Below are positions 7,009 through 14,800 of a stretch of 18,619 nt of DNA, one piece after another; positions within the stretch are counted from its first letter, which is position 1, and every line of letters begins with the position of its first letter. The notes under the pieces are model-generated. The model did not search any database. It saw only the letters and a program-made list of their open reading frames with translations, and was not told the origin of the DNA. This DNA is from JANOBD01 sp031411495 (GTDB lineage: Bacteria > Planctomycetota > Phycisphaerae > Tepidisphaerales > Tepidisphaeraceae): positions 1 through 18,619 of the forward strand of contig JANOBD010000024.1 in NCBI GenBank assembly GCA_031411495.1, in the 5' to 3' direction. The translations under genes and the position numbers were made by a program.

Positions 7009-9378
7009 ATGAGAACCCTGTTTAAGAATTATGACGTCTCGCGTCCGGTGCCCGCTGTGAAACATCGTTGGGTCCGCTACGTCATCGCAATCGCGGCCGT
7101 CGCTGTGGCGACCTTGGGCCGCGCGTTGCTGGAACCTATCCTGGGCGGATCGACCCCGTTCATCACTCTGTTTGCGGCGGTTGCGTTTGCGGCATGGTAC
7201 GGGGGCAGGGGCCCCGCTTGGGCCGCAACCGCATTCGGCGCATTCGCTGCCGCGTATTTCCTGTTCGAGCCGCGCTACTCATTCGCGATCCCCAGAACCG
7301 AATACCAGGTCGGTCTGGCGATGTATCTCATCGTCTGCGCGTTTGTGATCTTCGTGATCGGATCGATGCATGGCGCGCTTAAGCAGGTCGCTTCTCAAAA
7401 AAGGCTCTATCAGACGACCCTGGGGAGCATCGGCGACGCCGTGATCGTCACTGACGCCGAAGCCTGCGTAGCGATGATGAATGCCACCGCCGAATCGCTT
7501 ACCGGCTGGAGTTTGAAAGAGGCCCAGGGCATGCCCCTGAGCGACGTGTTTCACATCGTCAACGAAGGCACGCGCAAGGAAGTGGAAAGTCCCGTCATCA
7601 AGGCGATCCGCGCCGGGGCGATCGTCGGCCTTGCCAACCACACCATCCTGATTGCCAAGGATGCCACCGAGCACCACATCGACGACAGCGCCGCGCCGAT
7701 CCGCAACGATCTCGACGAAATCATCGGCGTGGTGATGGTATTCCGTGACATCGGCGAGAAGCGGCAGGCCGAGAGACAACTGCACGCTTCCGAAATGCGT
7801 TACCGACGGCTTTTCGAAGCGGCCCTCGACGGCATCCTGATCCTGGATGCGACCACTTCCCGGATCGTTGACGTGAACCGCTTTATGCTCGAGCTGGTTC
7901 GCCGAGACCGGGAGTTTTTCATCGGGAAGGAGATGTGGGAAATCGGTCTGTACCCGGACCGGCAGCGCAACCAGGAAGCCCTGGGCAAGATCCGCACCGA
8001 CGGGGCGGTCCGTAACGAGAGCGTGCTGGAAAGTGCCGACGGGCGTCGCGTGCCGGTCGAGTTCATCAGCAATATGTACGAGGAAGGTCCGCGCTCCGTG
8101 ATCCAATGCAACGTGCGCGACAACAGCGAGCGCAAGCGCTTCGCGGAGGAACGAGAGGCGCACCTGGTCAACGAGCGGCTCCTGCGCATGGAAGCCGAGA
8201 CGGCCAATCGTGCAAAAGACATGTTTCTGGCCACGCTCAGCCACGAGATGCGTACGCCGCTGAGTGCGATCGTCGGGTGGGTTGGCCTGCTGCGGCGTAA
8301 GGAGTGCGAGGCGGCGGAGCTTCAGCAGGGCCTGGAAGTGATCGACCGCAACGCCAAGGCGCAGGCGCAGCTCATCGAGGACGTGCTCGACGTGTCGCGA
8401 ATCGTCAGCGGCAAATTGCGGCTAGAAGTACGTCCGTGCGATCTGAGAGAAGTCATCCGCGCGGGCATCGACGCGGTAAAACCGGCCGCCGAAGCCCGTG
8501 GTGTGGCGATCGAGACGCAGTTTGATCCGGGAGCGGATCATACCTCCGGCGACGCGACGCGCCTCCAGCAGGTGGTCTGGAACCTTCTCTCCAATGCGGT
8601 CAAGTTCACGCCCTCGGGCGGAAAAGTTTCCGTGACGCTCGGACGCGAGCGCTCGAACCTGCGCATCCAGGTCGCCGACACCGGTCAGGGAATTAGCGCC
8701 GACCTGATCCCCTACGTCTTCGACCGTTTCCGCCAGGCCGACAGCAGCACGCGCCGCAAGTTTGGCGGGCTCGGGCTCGGGCTGGCAATCGTGAAACACA
8801 TCGTCGAAGCGCACGGCGGATCAGTGCACGCCGAAAGCCCCGGCGAAGCGAAAGGATCGACGCTTACCGTCTTGCTCCCCATCCGCGCCTTGCGGGTCGC
8901 CGAGGATCTGCAGCCGGGCTTACCCGCGACCGACACGGCGTATTCCCGTCGCGAGGAGCTAGAAGCGCGGGCGGCGGCCGAATACAAACTGGTCCGCCTT
9001 GACGGCATGCGCGTCCTGGTGGTGGACGATGAACCCGACGCGCTCAATCTTCTGGCCAGAGTGCTCGAGGAGGCCGGTGCCACGGTGATGGCGGCTTCCA
9101 GCGCGAGCCACGCTTTGGAACTGCTTTCGAAAATGCGCCCGGAAGTGCTCGTCAGCGATCTCGGGATGCCCGACGAGGACGGTTTCGACCTGATCAGGCA
9201 GGTGCGCAGCCGAGGACTTCACCCGCGCGACCTGCCCGCAGTCGCACTCACCGCGTTCGTCTCCAAAGAGGATCAACGTGCGGCCCTCCTGGCCGGATTC
9301 CAGGTTCATGTGTCCAAGCCGATTGATCCGCACGATCTGACCGCGGTGATCGCGAGCCTGGCCGGACGAACGGGTTAG
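7009..9378 (+). CDS. Hybrid sensor histidine kinase with DUF4118, two PAS domains and a C-terminal receiver
   Basis: A 789-residue membrane-bound hybrid kinase. Residues 20-125 form a KdpD-like DUF4118 membrane domain with four hydrophobic segments (including FAAWYGGRGPAWAATAFGAF). Two PAS domains follow at about 137-255 and 263-380. The HisKA domain has ATLSHEMRTPLSAIVGW with the phospho-accepting H412. The HATPase domain (about 515-635) has WNLLSNAVKFTP, VADTGQGI, FDRFRQAD and GLGLGLAIVKH. A receiver at 668-785 begins RVLVVDDEPDALNLL, with predicted phosphorylation site D717 and conserved K770. There is no DNA-binding output or HPt domain, and no partner regulator is adjacent, so phosphate must pass to an unlinked protein or the receiver tunes the kinase itself. 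The ligand is unknown. The ATG at 7009 lacks a Shine-Dalgarno site; TTCAAT 8 nt upstream suggests a leaderless transcript. Confidence 0.93.
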   Translation: MRTLFKNYDVSRPVPAVKHRWVRYVIAIAAVAVATLGRALLEPILGGSTPFITLFAAVAFAAWYGGRGPAWAATAFGAFAAAYFLFEPRYSFAIPRTEYQVGLAMYLIVCAFVIFVIGSMHGALKQVASQKRLYQTTLGSIGDAVIVTDAEACVAMMNATAESLTGWSLKEAQGMPLSDVFHIVNEGTRKEVESPVIKAIRAGAIVGLANHTILIAKDATEHHIDDSAAPIRNDLDEIIGVVMVFRDIGEKRQAERQLHASEMRYRRLFEAALDGILILDATTSRIVDVNRFMLELVRRDREFFIGKEMWEIGLYPDRQRNQEALGKIRTDGAVRNESVLESADGRRVPVEFISNMYEEGPRSVIQCNVRDNSERKRFAEEREAHLVNERLLRMEAETANRAKDMFLATLSHEMRTPLSAIVGWVGLLRRKECEAAELQQGLEVIDRNAKAQAQLIEDVLDVSRIVSGKLRLEVRPCDLREVIRAGIDAVKPAAEARGVAIETQFDPGADHTSGDATRLQQVVWNLLSNAVKFTPSGGKVSVTLGRERSNLRIQVADTGQGISADLIPYVFDRFRQADSSTRRKFGGLGLGLAIVKHIVEAHGGSVHAESPGEAKGSTLTVLLPIRALRVAEDLQPGLPATDTAYSRREELEARAAAEYKLVRLDGMRVLVVDDEPDALNLLARVLEEAGATVMAASSASHALELLSKMRPEVLVSDLGMPDEDGFDLIRQVRSRGLHPRDLPAVALTAFVSKEDQRAALLAGFQVHVSKPIDPHDLTAVIASLAGRTG

Positions 9379-9398
9379 GCCCGGCACAGATCGATCGT

Positions 9399-9430
9399 GT
9401 TGACGCGTCGGCGTGTCGACGCGAATCAAC
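9399..9430 (+). terminator. Hairpin after the sensor kinase
   Basis: GTTGACGCGTCG (9399-9410) pairs with CGACGCG plus TCAAC (9417-9430), giving 12 bp with a 2-nt AA bulge and a 6-nt loop, 20 nt after the stop codon. There is no T-run, so it may be a pause or stabilising stem rather than a classical terminator. Confidence 0.4.
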
Positions 9431-9483
9431 AATCGCGTCTGGTTGCGGCCCGTTTCGTCTCTCGCAGATGGAAACGCTCTCCG

Positions 9484-9489
9484 TACAAT
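9484..9489 (+). promoter_or_regulatory. -10 element of yajQ (TACAAT), leaderless arrangement
   Basis: TACAAT ends 7 nt before the yajQ ATG at 9497, and there is no Shine-Dalgarno sequence. No good -35 is visible. The relic yajQ copy at 10987 keeps TGCAAT at exactly the same distance from its mutated start codon, which supports this as a real element. Confidence 0.5.
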
Positions 9490-9496
9490 CCTCCCT

Positions 9497-9991
9497 ATGC
9501 CCGACTCCTCCTTCGACATCGTCTCCGAACTCAACGTCCAGGAAATGGACAACGCCATCATGCAGGCCCAGAAAGAGATCGGCACCCGCTACGATTTCAA
9601 AGGCACCTCCGCCGGCGTCGAGTTCAACCGGAAAGACAAGGAACTCACGCTCACCGCCGACAGCACGACGCAGCTTGAAGCCGTCCGATCCGTGGTGCTG
9701 GGCCGCATGGTGAAGCGCGGCGTCGACCCCAAGGTGATGGACCCGCAGAAGATCGAAGAAGCCACCCACCGAACCCTGCGCCAGAAGGTGAAGCTCAAGA
9801 GCGGCATCGACAAGGAGAACGCCAAGTCGATCCAGAAGGCCATCAACGAATTGAAGCTGAAGGTGAAGGCGTCAATTCAAGGCGAGGCGCTGCGCGTCAG
9901 CGGCGCGAAAAAGGACGATCTTCAGGCCGTCATCGCGCACTTCCGCGCCAATCCGCCGGAGCTGCCGATCCAGTTCAATAACTTCAGGTGA
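9497..9991 (+). CDS. yajQ: YajQ-family (UPF0234) nucleotide-binding protein
   Basis: A 164-residue cytoplasmic protein of the YajQ family. Members bind nucleic acids or cyclic di-GMP, and some act as transcription co-regulators. The start MPDSSFDIVSELNVQEMDNA is the usual family N-terminus, followed by KEIGTRYDFKGT, LEAVRSVVLGRMVKRGVD, the core SIQKAINELKLKVKASIQGE, LRVSGAKKDDLQAVIAH, and the terminal PIQFNNFR, so it is full length. The frame is open upstream to 9413, but that extension is not conserved and would cross the promoter. A decayed paralogue lies at 10987-11459 beyond the epimerase gene. Confidence 0.95.
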   Translation: MPDSSFDIVSELNVQEMDNAIMQAQKEIGTRYDFKGTSAGVEFNRKDKELTLTADSTTQLEAVRSVVLGRMVKRGVDPKVMDPQKIEEATHRTLRQKVKLKSGIDKENAKSIQKAINELKLKVKASIQGEALRVSGAKKDDLQAVIAHFRANPPELPIQFNNFR

Positions 9992-10002
9992 TCGCTGCGC
10001 GG

Positions 10003-10029
10003 TTGACGTCATGAACGACGGACTGTAAT
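10003..10029 (+). promoter_or_regulatory. Promoter of the epimerase gene
   Basis: TTGACG (10003-10008) and TGTAAT (10024-10029) each match consensus at 5 of 6 positions; the 15-bp spacer is on the short side. The -10 ends 8 nt before the ATG at 10038, so the transcript would be almost or fully leaderless. It starts 11 nt after the yajQ stop codon, so the epimerase has its own promoter. Confidence 0.5.
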
Positions 10030-10037
10030 CCGGTGGC

Positions 10038-10919
10038 ATGCGAATCCTCATCACCGGCGCGACCGGCAACGTCGGCCGCGGCATGATCCCCATCCTGCTC
10101 GCGGCCGGTCACGACCTGGTCCTTTCCGATCTGCCCCGTGCGCCGGAAACCGACACGTTCAAAGGCCTGCCGTACCACCAACTCGACATCCAGCACGGCT
10201 TCGGCCTCGACCGTGCGGCCGCGGGCTGCGAGATGATCCTTCACCTGCCGGCATGGCATGGCATCCACTGGCGCGACAAGACCGAGGCCGACTACTGGCG
10301 CCTCAATATCGACGGCACTTTCTGGATGTTTCAAGCCGCCCAGGCGAACAACATCAAGCGCGTCGTCTTCCTCTCCAGCCAGGCCTGGCACGGCCACTAC
10401 GACAAGTACGGCTTCACCAAACGCATCGGCGAGGAGTTGTGCGAGTACAACCGCGTCCGCCACGGCATCCGCTACGTCGCGATCCGGCCGGCGGGGTTTG
10501 TGCCGTGGGACGACTATCTTCGGCGCGGCGTCGACTTCCTTTACGGCGCGGTGCATCGAAACGACGTGATGCAATGCATTGCGCGATCGGTCGAAACGCT
10601 GGTAAAGCCGCTCACAGGCGAAACGGAGAAAATCGTCGTCGACGCTGTGCGGCCCAACGGTTATACGGCCCCGCAAATCGAGAACTGGACCGCGGATCCC
10701 CTCGGCAGCTGCGAACGCATCTTCCCGAACTCGCGCAGTCTCATTGAGAAATACGCGCTGGATATCAAGCGCAAACCCGATCTCACCAGTGAAGGCGCGG
10801 GCGGCGAACAGATCGGCTGGAAGCCTGTGTACCACTTCGGCACGTTCATCGAAGAACTGCGCGCCCTAGATGCCCGTGGCGGCGAGGCGCTGGTGCGAGC
10901 GCAGCGCTGTGATTTCTGA
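10038..10919 (+). CDS. NAD-dependent epimerase/dehydratase (extended SDR)
   Basis: A 293-residue cytoplasmic oxidoreductase or epimerase of the extended short-chain dehydrogenase/reductase family, whose members usually modify nucleotide sugars or related polyols. The N-terminal Rossmann fold has ITGATGNVGRG (glycines 7, 10 and 13), D35 of VLSDLPR could contact the adenosine ribose, and LHLPAWHG and NIDGTFWMFQAA follow. The active site is the Ser of FLSSQAW (about 113) with Y124-GFT-K128. The C-terminal substrate half (YVAIRPAGFVPWDD onward) does not point to a specific substrate. It lies between yajQ and its pseudogene copy, so a duplication or insertion placed it there. The ATG at 10038 is supported by the promoter just upstream. 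Family sure, substrate unknown. Confidence 0.9.
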   Translation: MRILITGATGNVGRGMIPILLAAGHDLVLSDLPRAPETDTFKGLPYHQLDIQHGFGLDRAAAGCEMILHLPAWHGIHWRDKTEADYWRLNIDGTFWMFQAAQANNIKRVVFLSSQAWHGHYDKYGFTKRIGEELCEYNRVRHGIRYVAIRPAGFVPWDDYLRRGVDFLYGAVHRNDVMQCIARSVETLVKPLTGETEKIVVDAVRPNGYTAPQIENWTADPLGSCERIFPNSRSLIEKYALDIKRKPDLTSEGAGGEQIGWKPVYHFGTFIEELRALDARGGEALVRAQRCDF

Positions 10920-10986
10920 TTGGCCTTGTGGAAGAGGGGATCGAGAGCTCCTCGTAAAGGAACTGCCCGTCCGTGCAATTTGCTGC

Positions 10987-11459
10987 ACGCCCGGCCTCAC
11001 TTCGTCTCCGAACTCAGCCCCACCGAACTGACGATGCCATCATGCAGGCCACAAGGAGTTCGAAACCCGCTGCGACGTCAAGGGCATGAGCGCCGGCGTC
11101 GAGCACGACGGGACGACAGAGGTAGCGAAGATTGCGGCCCAGGACGGACGGCATCTCGAGGCCGTGCGCTCGGACGTGCTCGGGCGGCTGGTGATGCGCG
11201 GAATCGACCCGAAGGTGAGGGACTGCAGAAGCTCAAGCCGGCCCTGCGACAAAAAGTCGCGCTCACGAGCGGTGTCGACAAGGACTCGATCAAGTCGATC
11301 CAGAAGGCGATCAACGAACTGAAGCTAAAGGTGAAGGCGTCCATCCAGGGCGAAGCGCTTCGCGTCGGCGGGGCGAAGAAGGACGACCGACAGGCGGTGA
11401 TCGCTCATCTGCAATCCAATTCGCGAGAGATTCCGATTCAGTTCCACAACTTCCGCTAA
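10987..11459 (+). pseudogene. Decayed second copy of yajQ
   Basis: Along its whole length this stretch aligns with the intact yajQ at 9497-9991. The start codon has become ACG (10987-10989). Readable pieces are FVSELSPTEL, then after a 1-nt shift DDAIMQA, after another KEFETRCDVKGMSAGVEHDG through LEAVRSDVLGRLVMRGIDPKVRD, and after a third shift LKPALRQKVALTSGVDKD through the final PIQFHNFR. In the last 71 residues it differs from the intact copy at about 15 positions while many codons differ silently, so it diverged under selection before being lost. Sequencing indels could explain single shifts, but not the lost start as well. A 75-codon C-terminal frame remains open and might be translated by chance. 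Confidence 0.88.
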
Positions 11460-11805
11460 CCCAATCAGGACGCGCCATTGTCTACGCAATGAAGTCGCGG
11501 CGTTTCGCTGTGCCGTGCGAACCTGCATTTCGCAAGGGTGATGGAATAAGACTCGACGACGCGGGGTTAATCCCTTTCGAAGTGTGCCATCGAGCGGGCG
11601 TGCCGTCGTTCCGTCACGCGTACAACTTCTTGAACATCGGCAGAATCGATCGATTGCCAGTTTCTCGCCTGCGTCAATTGGCGCATCGCGAGATCGAATC
11701 TCATGTGATTTCCGATCTTGTCGAATGGCCGCTACGTGATAGTCGTACAAGGTTCCGGGGGCAGCGGGCCCCAGGAAAAACGGGGAAGGATTCCTGCCGA
11801 GGTAG
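11460..11805. other. 346-nt spacer upstream of the giant surface protein
   Basis: A 106-codon frame (11489-11809) crosses this spacer but shows no recognisable similarity and biased basic composition, so I do not call it. Near the right end a G/C-rich run (around 11756-11772) can form a small stem, and GAGGT (11799-11803) is the ribosome-binding site of the next gene. I see no convincing -35/-10 pair. The spacer probably contains the promoter and a 5' leader of the surface protein gene. Confidence 0.4.
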
Positions 11806-14800
11806 ATGATGAGATCTGCAATCCGCTCGCTGGTACGTGCCGCACATGAGACGACAACAAAAACCTGGAGTGCTGTGGGGCCTCGATTTGAATCGCTCGA
11901 CGGGCGAGTGCTTCTCGTCGGCAATCTCTTCGCGACGATCCTTCAAGATGCCAACGGCAACGGCATCAAAGATCCGGGCGAGCCGATGCTTCAGGGGTGG
12001 ACCGTCTTCGTCGACTACAATCGAGACGGCGTCATTAGTTCAGGTGAGCCTTCCGCCGTCACCAACATCGATGGCGAGACATTCATCAACGGCATTCCGC
12101 GCGGAACATGGGATGTCCGGGAAGTGCTGCAGAGCGGTTGGGCGCCCACAATCGGATTCAGCGAGTTGAATCGCGTCCAGATTCGCGACGGCGAGACCAC
12201 CGACGTACTGTTCATGAACGTCCCCGCGGCCAACGGCGGAATCGAAGGCGCCGTCTGGAGCGATGCGAATCACGATGGCATCCGACAGGCGGAGGACATC
12301 GGCCTGCTCGGGTGGAACGTGTTTCTCGATCTCGACGGCAACGGCTCTCCCTCTGCCGGCGAGCCGAGCGCGTTTACCGATTCGGCAGGATTCTATTCCT
12401 TCCCCGACCTGGCGGCCGGCAGCTACAAGGTGCGCGAGGTAGTTCCAGCGGCGTGGGACCCCACGATCGGCTACGACAACGAACAGACCGTCACCGTCTC
12501 GCCGGGTACGACGACGGTGGTCAACTTCGGCAACTTCTCGACCGCTAACCTCGGCAACATCACGGGCGCGGTGTGGAACGACGTCAACGCGGACGGCATC
12601 CGCGCCGGCGGCGAGCCGGGGCTCGACAGCTGGACCGTCTTCGTCGATCTCGACACCAACGGCGTCCGCGGCGCGACCGAGCCGACAGCCCTCACCGACG
12701 CCGGCGGCAACTTCTCCTTCCCGTCGCTGGTCGCAGGCACCTACACCGTCGTTGAGGAACTGCAGGCCGGCTGGTTCACTTCGCCGGGCTACCCGATGTC
12801 CCGGCTGGTGACCGTCCTGGGCGAAAGCACTTCCAATGTGCAGTTCGCGAACTACACGCCGACGCTGGGCGCCGTCACCGGAACCGTGTGGAACGACATC
12901 AACGGCGACGGCAGCAGCCTCGGCGAACCGACGCTGCCGAACTGGACGGTGTTCATCGATGCCAACTCCAACGGCGTCGTCGACGCCGGCGAGAATGCCG
13001 CTGTCACCAGCGCGAGCGGCGTTTACACGCTGTCGAACGTGCCGATCGGCGCCACCGTGATTCGCGTCGTGCCGCAGGTCGGCTGGACGCCGACCGCGCC
13101 CGGAACCGGCATGCAACTGGTGACGATGCTCAACGGCACGACGATCACCAACATCGACTTCGGCGCCAAGCAGCGCACCGACGGCGCGATCCGCGGCCGC
13201 GCGTATGCCGACTACGATCACGACGGCATTCGCGATCCCGGCGAGCGCGGGCTCGCGGGCCTGACCGTCTATCTCGACCTGAACAACGACAACTCGCTCG
13301 ACGCGACCGAACCGAGGGCGGTAACCAGCGTCGACCTCTTCTACACGCCGGCCGTGGATGAGGCCGGCACCTACGAGTTCACGCACCTGGCCGCGGGTAC
13401 CTACAAGGTGCGCGAGATCATCCCGGTCACGCTCAGCGCGACGCTGGAAAGTATCCGTTCCCAGAGCGTCACGCTCGTAGGCGGAGAAGAGCGCAACAAC
13501 GTCGACTTCGCCAACCGATTCCGCAACAACGAACTGCACGGCTTCAAGTTCAACGACCTGAACGCCAATCACCAGCGCGACGCCGGCGAACCGGGCATCG
13601 GCGGCGTGACGATCTATCTCGACATGGACCGCGACAACGTGCTCGACCCGACCGAGCCGAGAACCCTCACCGCGGCCGACGGCTCATACGGGTTCACTAC
13701 CGATCTTGCGCCGACGTCGTACGTCGTCCGCGAGGTCCTGCCGTGGGGCTGGAACCAGACCTACCCGGTCACCAACACCGGCGGCACGCTCTGGCCGACC
13801 GGCGTGAGCAATCCCGCGATCGGGAACGTCTCGCCGCTGAGCATCACCACCTCGCTCGCCAATGGCCAGACCTTCAGCCAGAACGTCAGCCTGACACTGC
13901 CCAACACCGGTGCGCTGACGAACCTGGTGGACGTCTTCCTGCTCTTTGATGACACGGGAAGTTTCGTCGCGAACAGTCCGATCGTCCGCGCGGCGTTCCC
14001 GCAGATCATCAGCACGCTGCAGGCCGCGATGCCGACGGTGGATTTCGGCTTCGGCGTCGGCAGGTTCGAAGAATACGCCAACTTCGCCAGCGAATACGCG
14101 ACGGGTCGGCCGTTCATCCTGAACCATCCGATCATCTCTGCGAGCACGCCGAACTTCATGACCTCCATCCAGGCGGCGCTCAATCGCACCGCGCCCGGCT
14201 ATGGCGGCGATCAGCCGGAAACCGATTTCGAAGCACTCTTTCAAACCGCGACCGGTCGCGGCATTGACGGCAACAACAACGGCACGACCTCCGACAGCGG
14301 GGCTGCCGGTCTCGTCTCGACGCAGCTCACGCCCGGCGCCAGCGGCGATGTGCCGGCGTTCTCCACCTACACTGTCGATGCATCGGGCAACGTCATCCCG
14401 GCCAGCGGGACGATCGGCGGCGCGGGCTTCCGACCCAGCGCGATGCCGATCATCCTCACCGCCACCGATACCGGATTCGCCTTCCAGCCGTATGGCGAAA
14501 CCAGCATCACCGGCTCCGGCGGCTTGACGCTGCCAGTGAGCGCTCTCACACAGACCTCGCGCGGCACTACACCGTTCTCGAGCGGCGCGGGCATCCAGCA
14601 GACGATCACCGCGCTCAACGCCCTGGGGGCGCTCGTCATCGGCCTGGGCACCAACCCGCAGGCGACGATCGATCCACGCCTGGGCCTGGAGTCGATCGCC
14701 CGGCTCACCGGCGCGATCAATCGCTCGCTCACCACCATTCCCAACGGAACGATCGACCCGATCGCGCCCGGCGATCCGCTCTATTTCCAGATCGCTTCGG

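Noticed and set aside
6331..7065. N-terminal extension of the ABC ATPase frame to 7065
   Set aside because: The extra 245 residues have no similarity, would overlap the kinase start, and the promoter and ribosome-binding site support a start at 6330.
11489..11809. 106-codon plus-strand frame before the surface protein gene
   Set aside because: Basic, compositionally odd product without recognisable similarity; its stop overlaps the next start only by chance, and it has no ribosome-binding site.
12040..13572. 510-codon minus-strand frame (and another at 13684-15603) antisense to the surface protein
   Set aside because: Both mirror the repeat-rich gene on the plus strand and have the Arg/Val/Asp/Gly composition typical of antisense frames in GC-rich DNA.
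11917..13740. Surface protein repeat region as a CRISPR-like or tandem DNA repeat
   Set aside because: Repeats are about 315 bp, diverged at DNA level and coding, with only short shared stretches such as TGGACCGTCTTCGTCGA; they are protein domain repeats.
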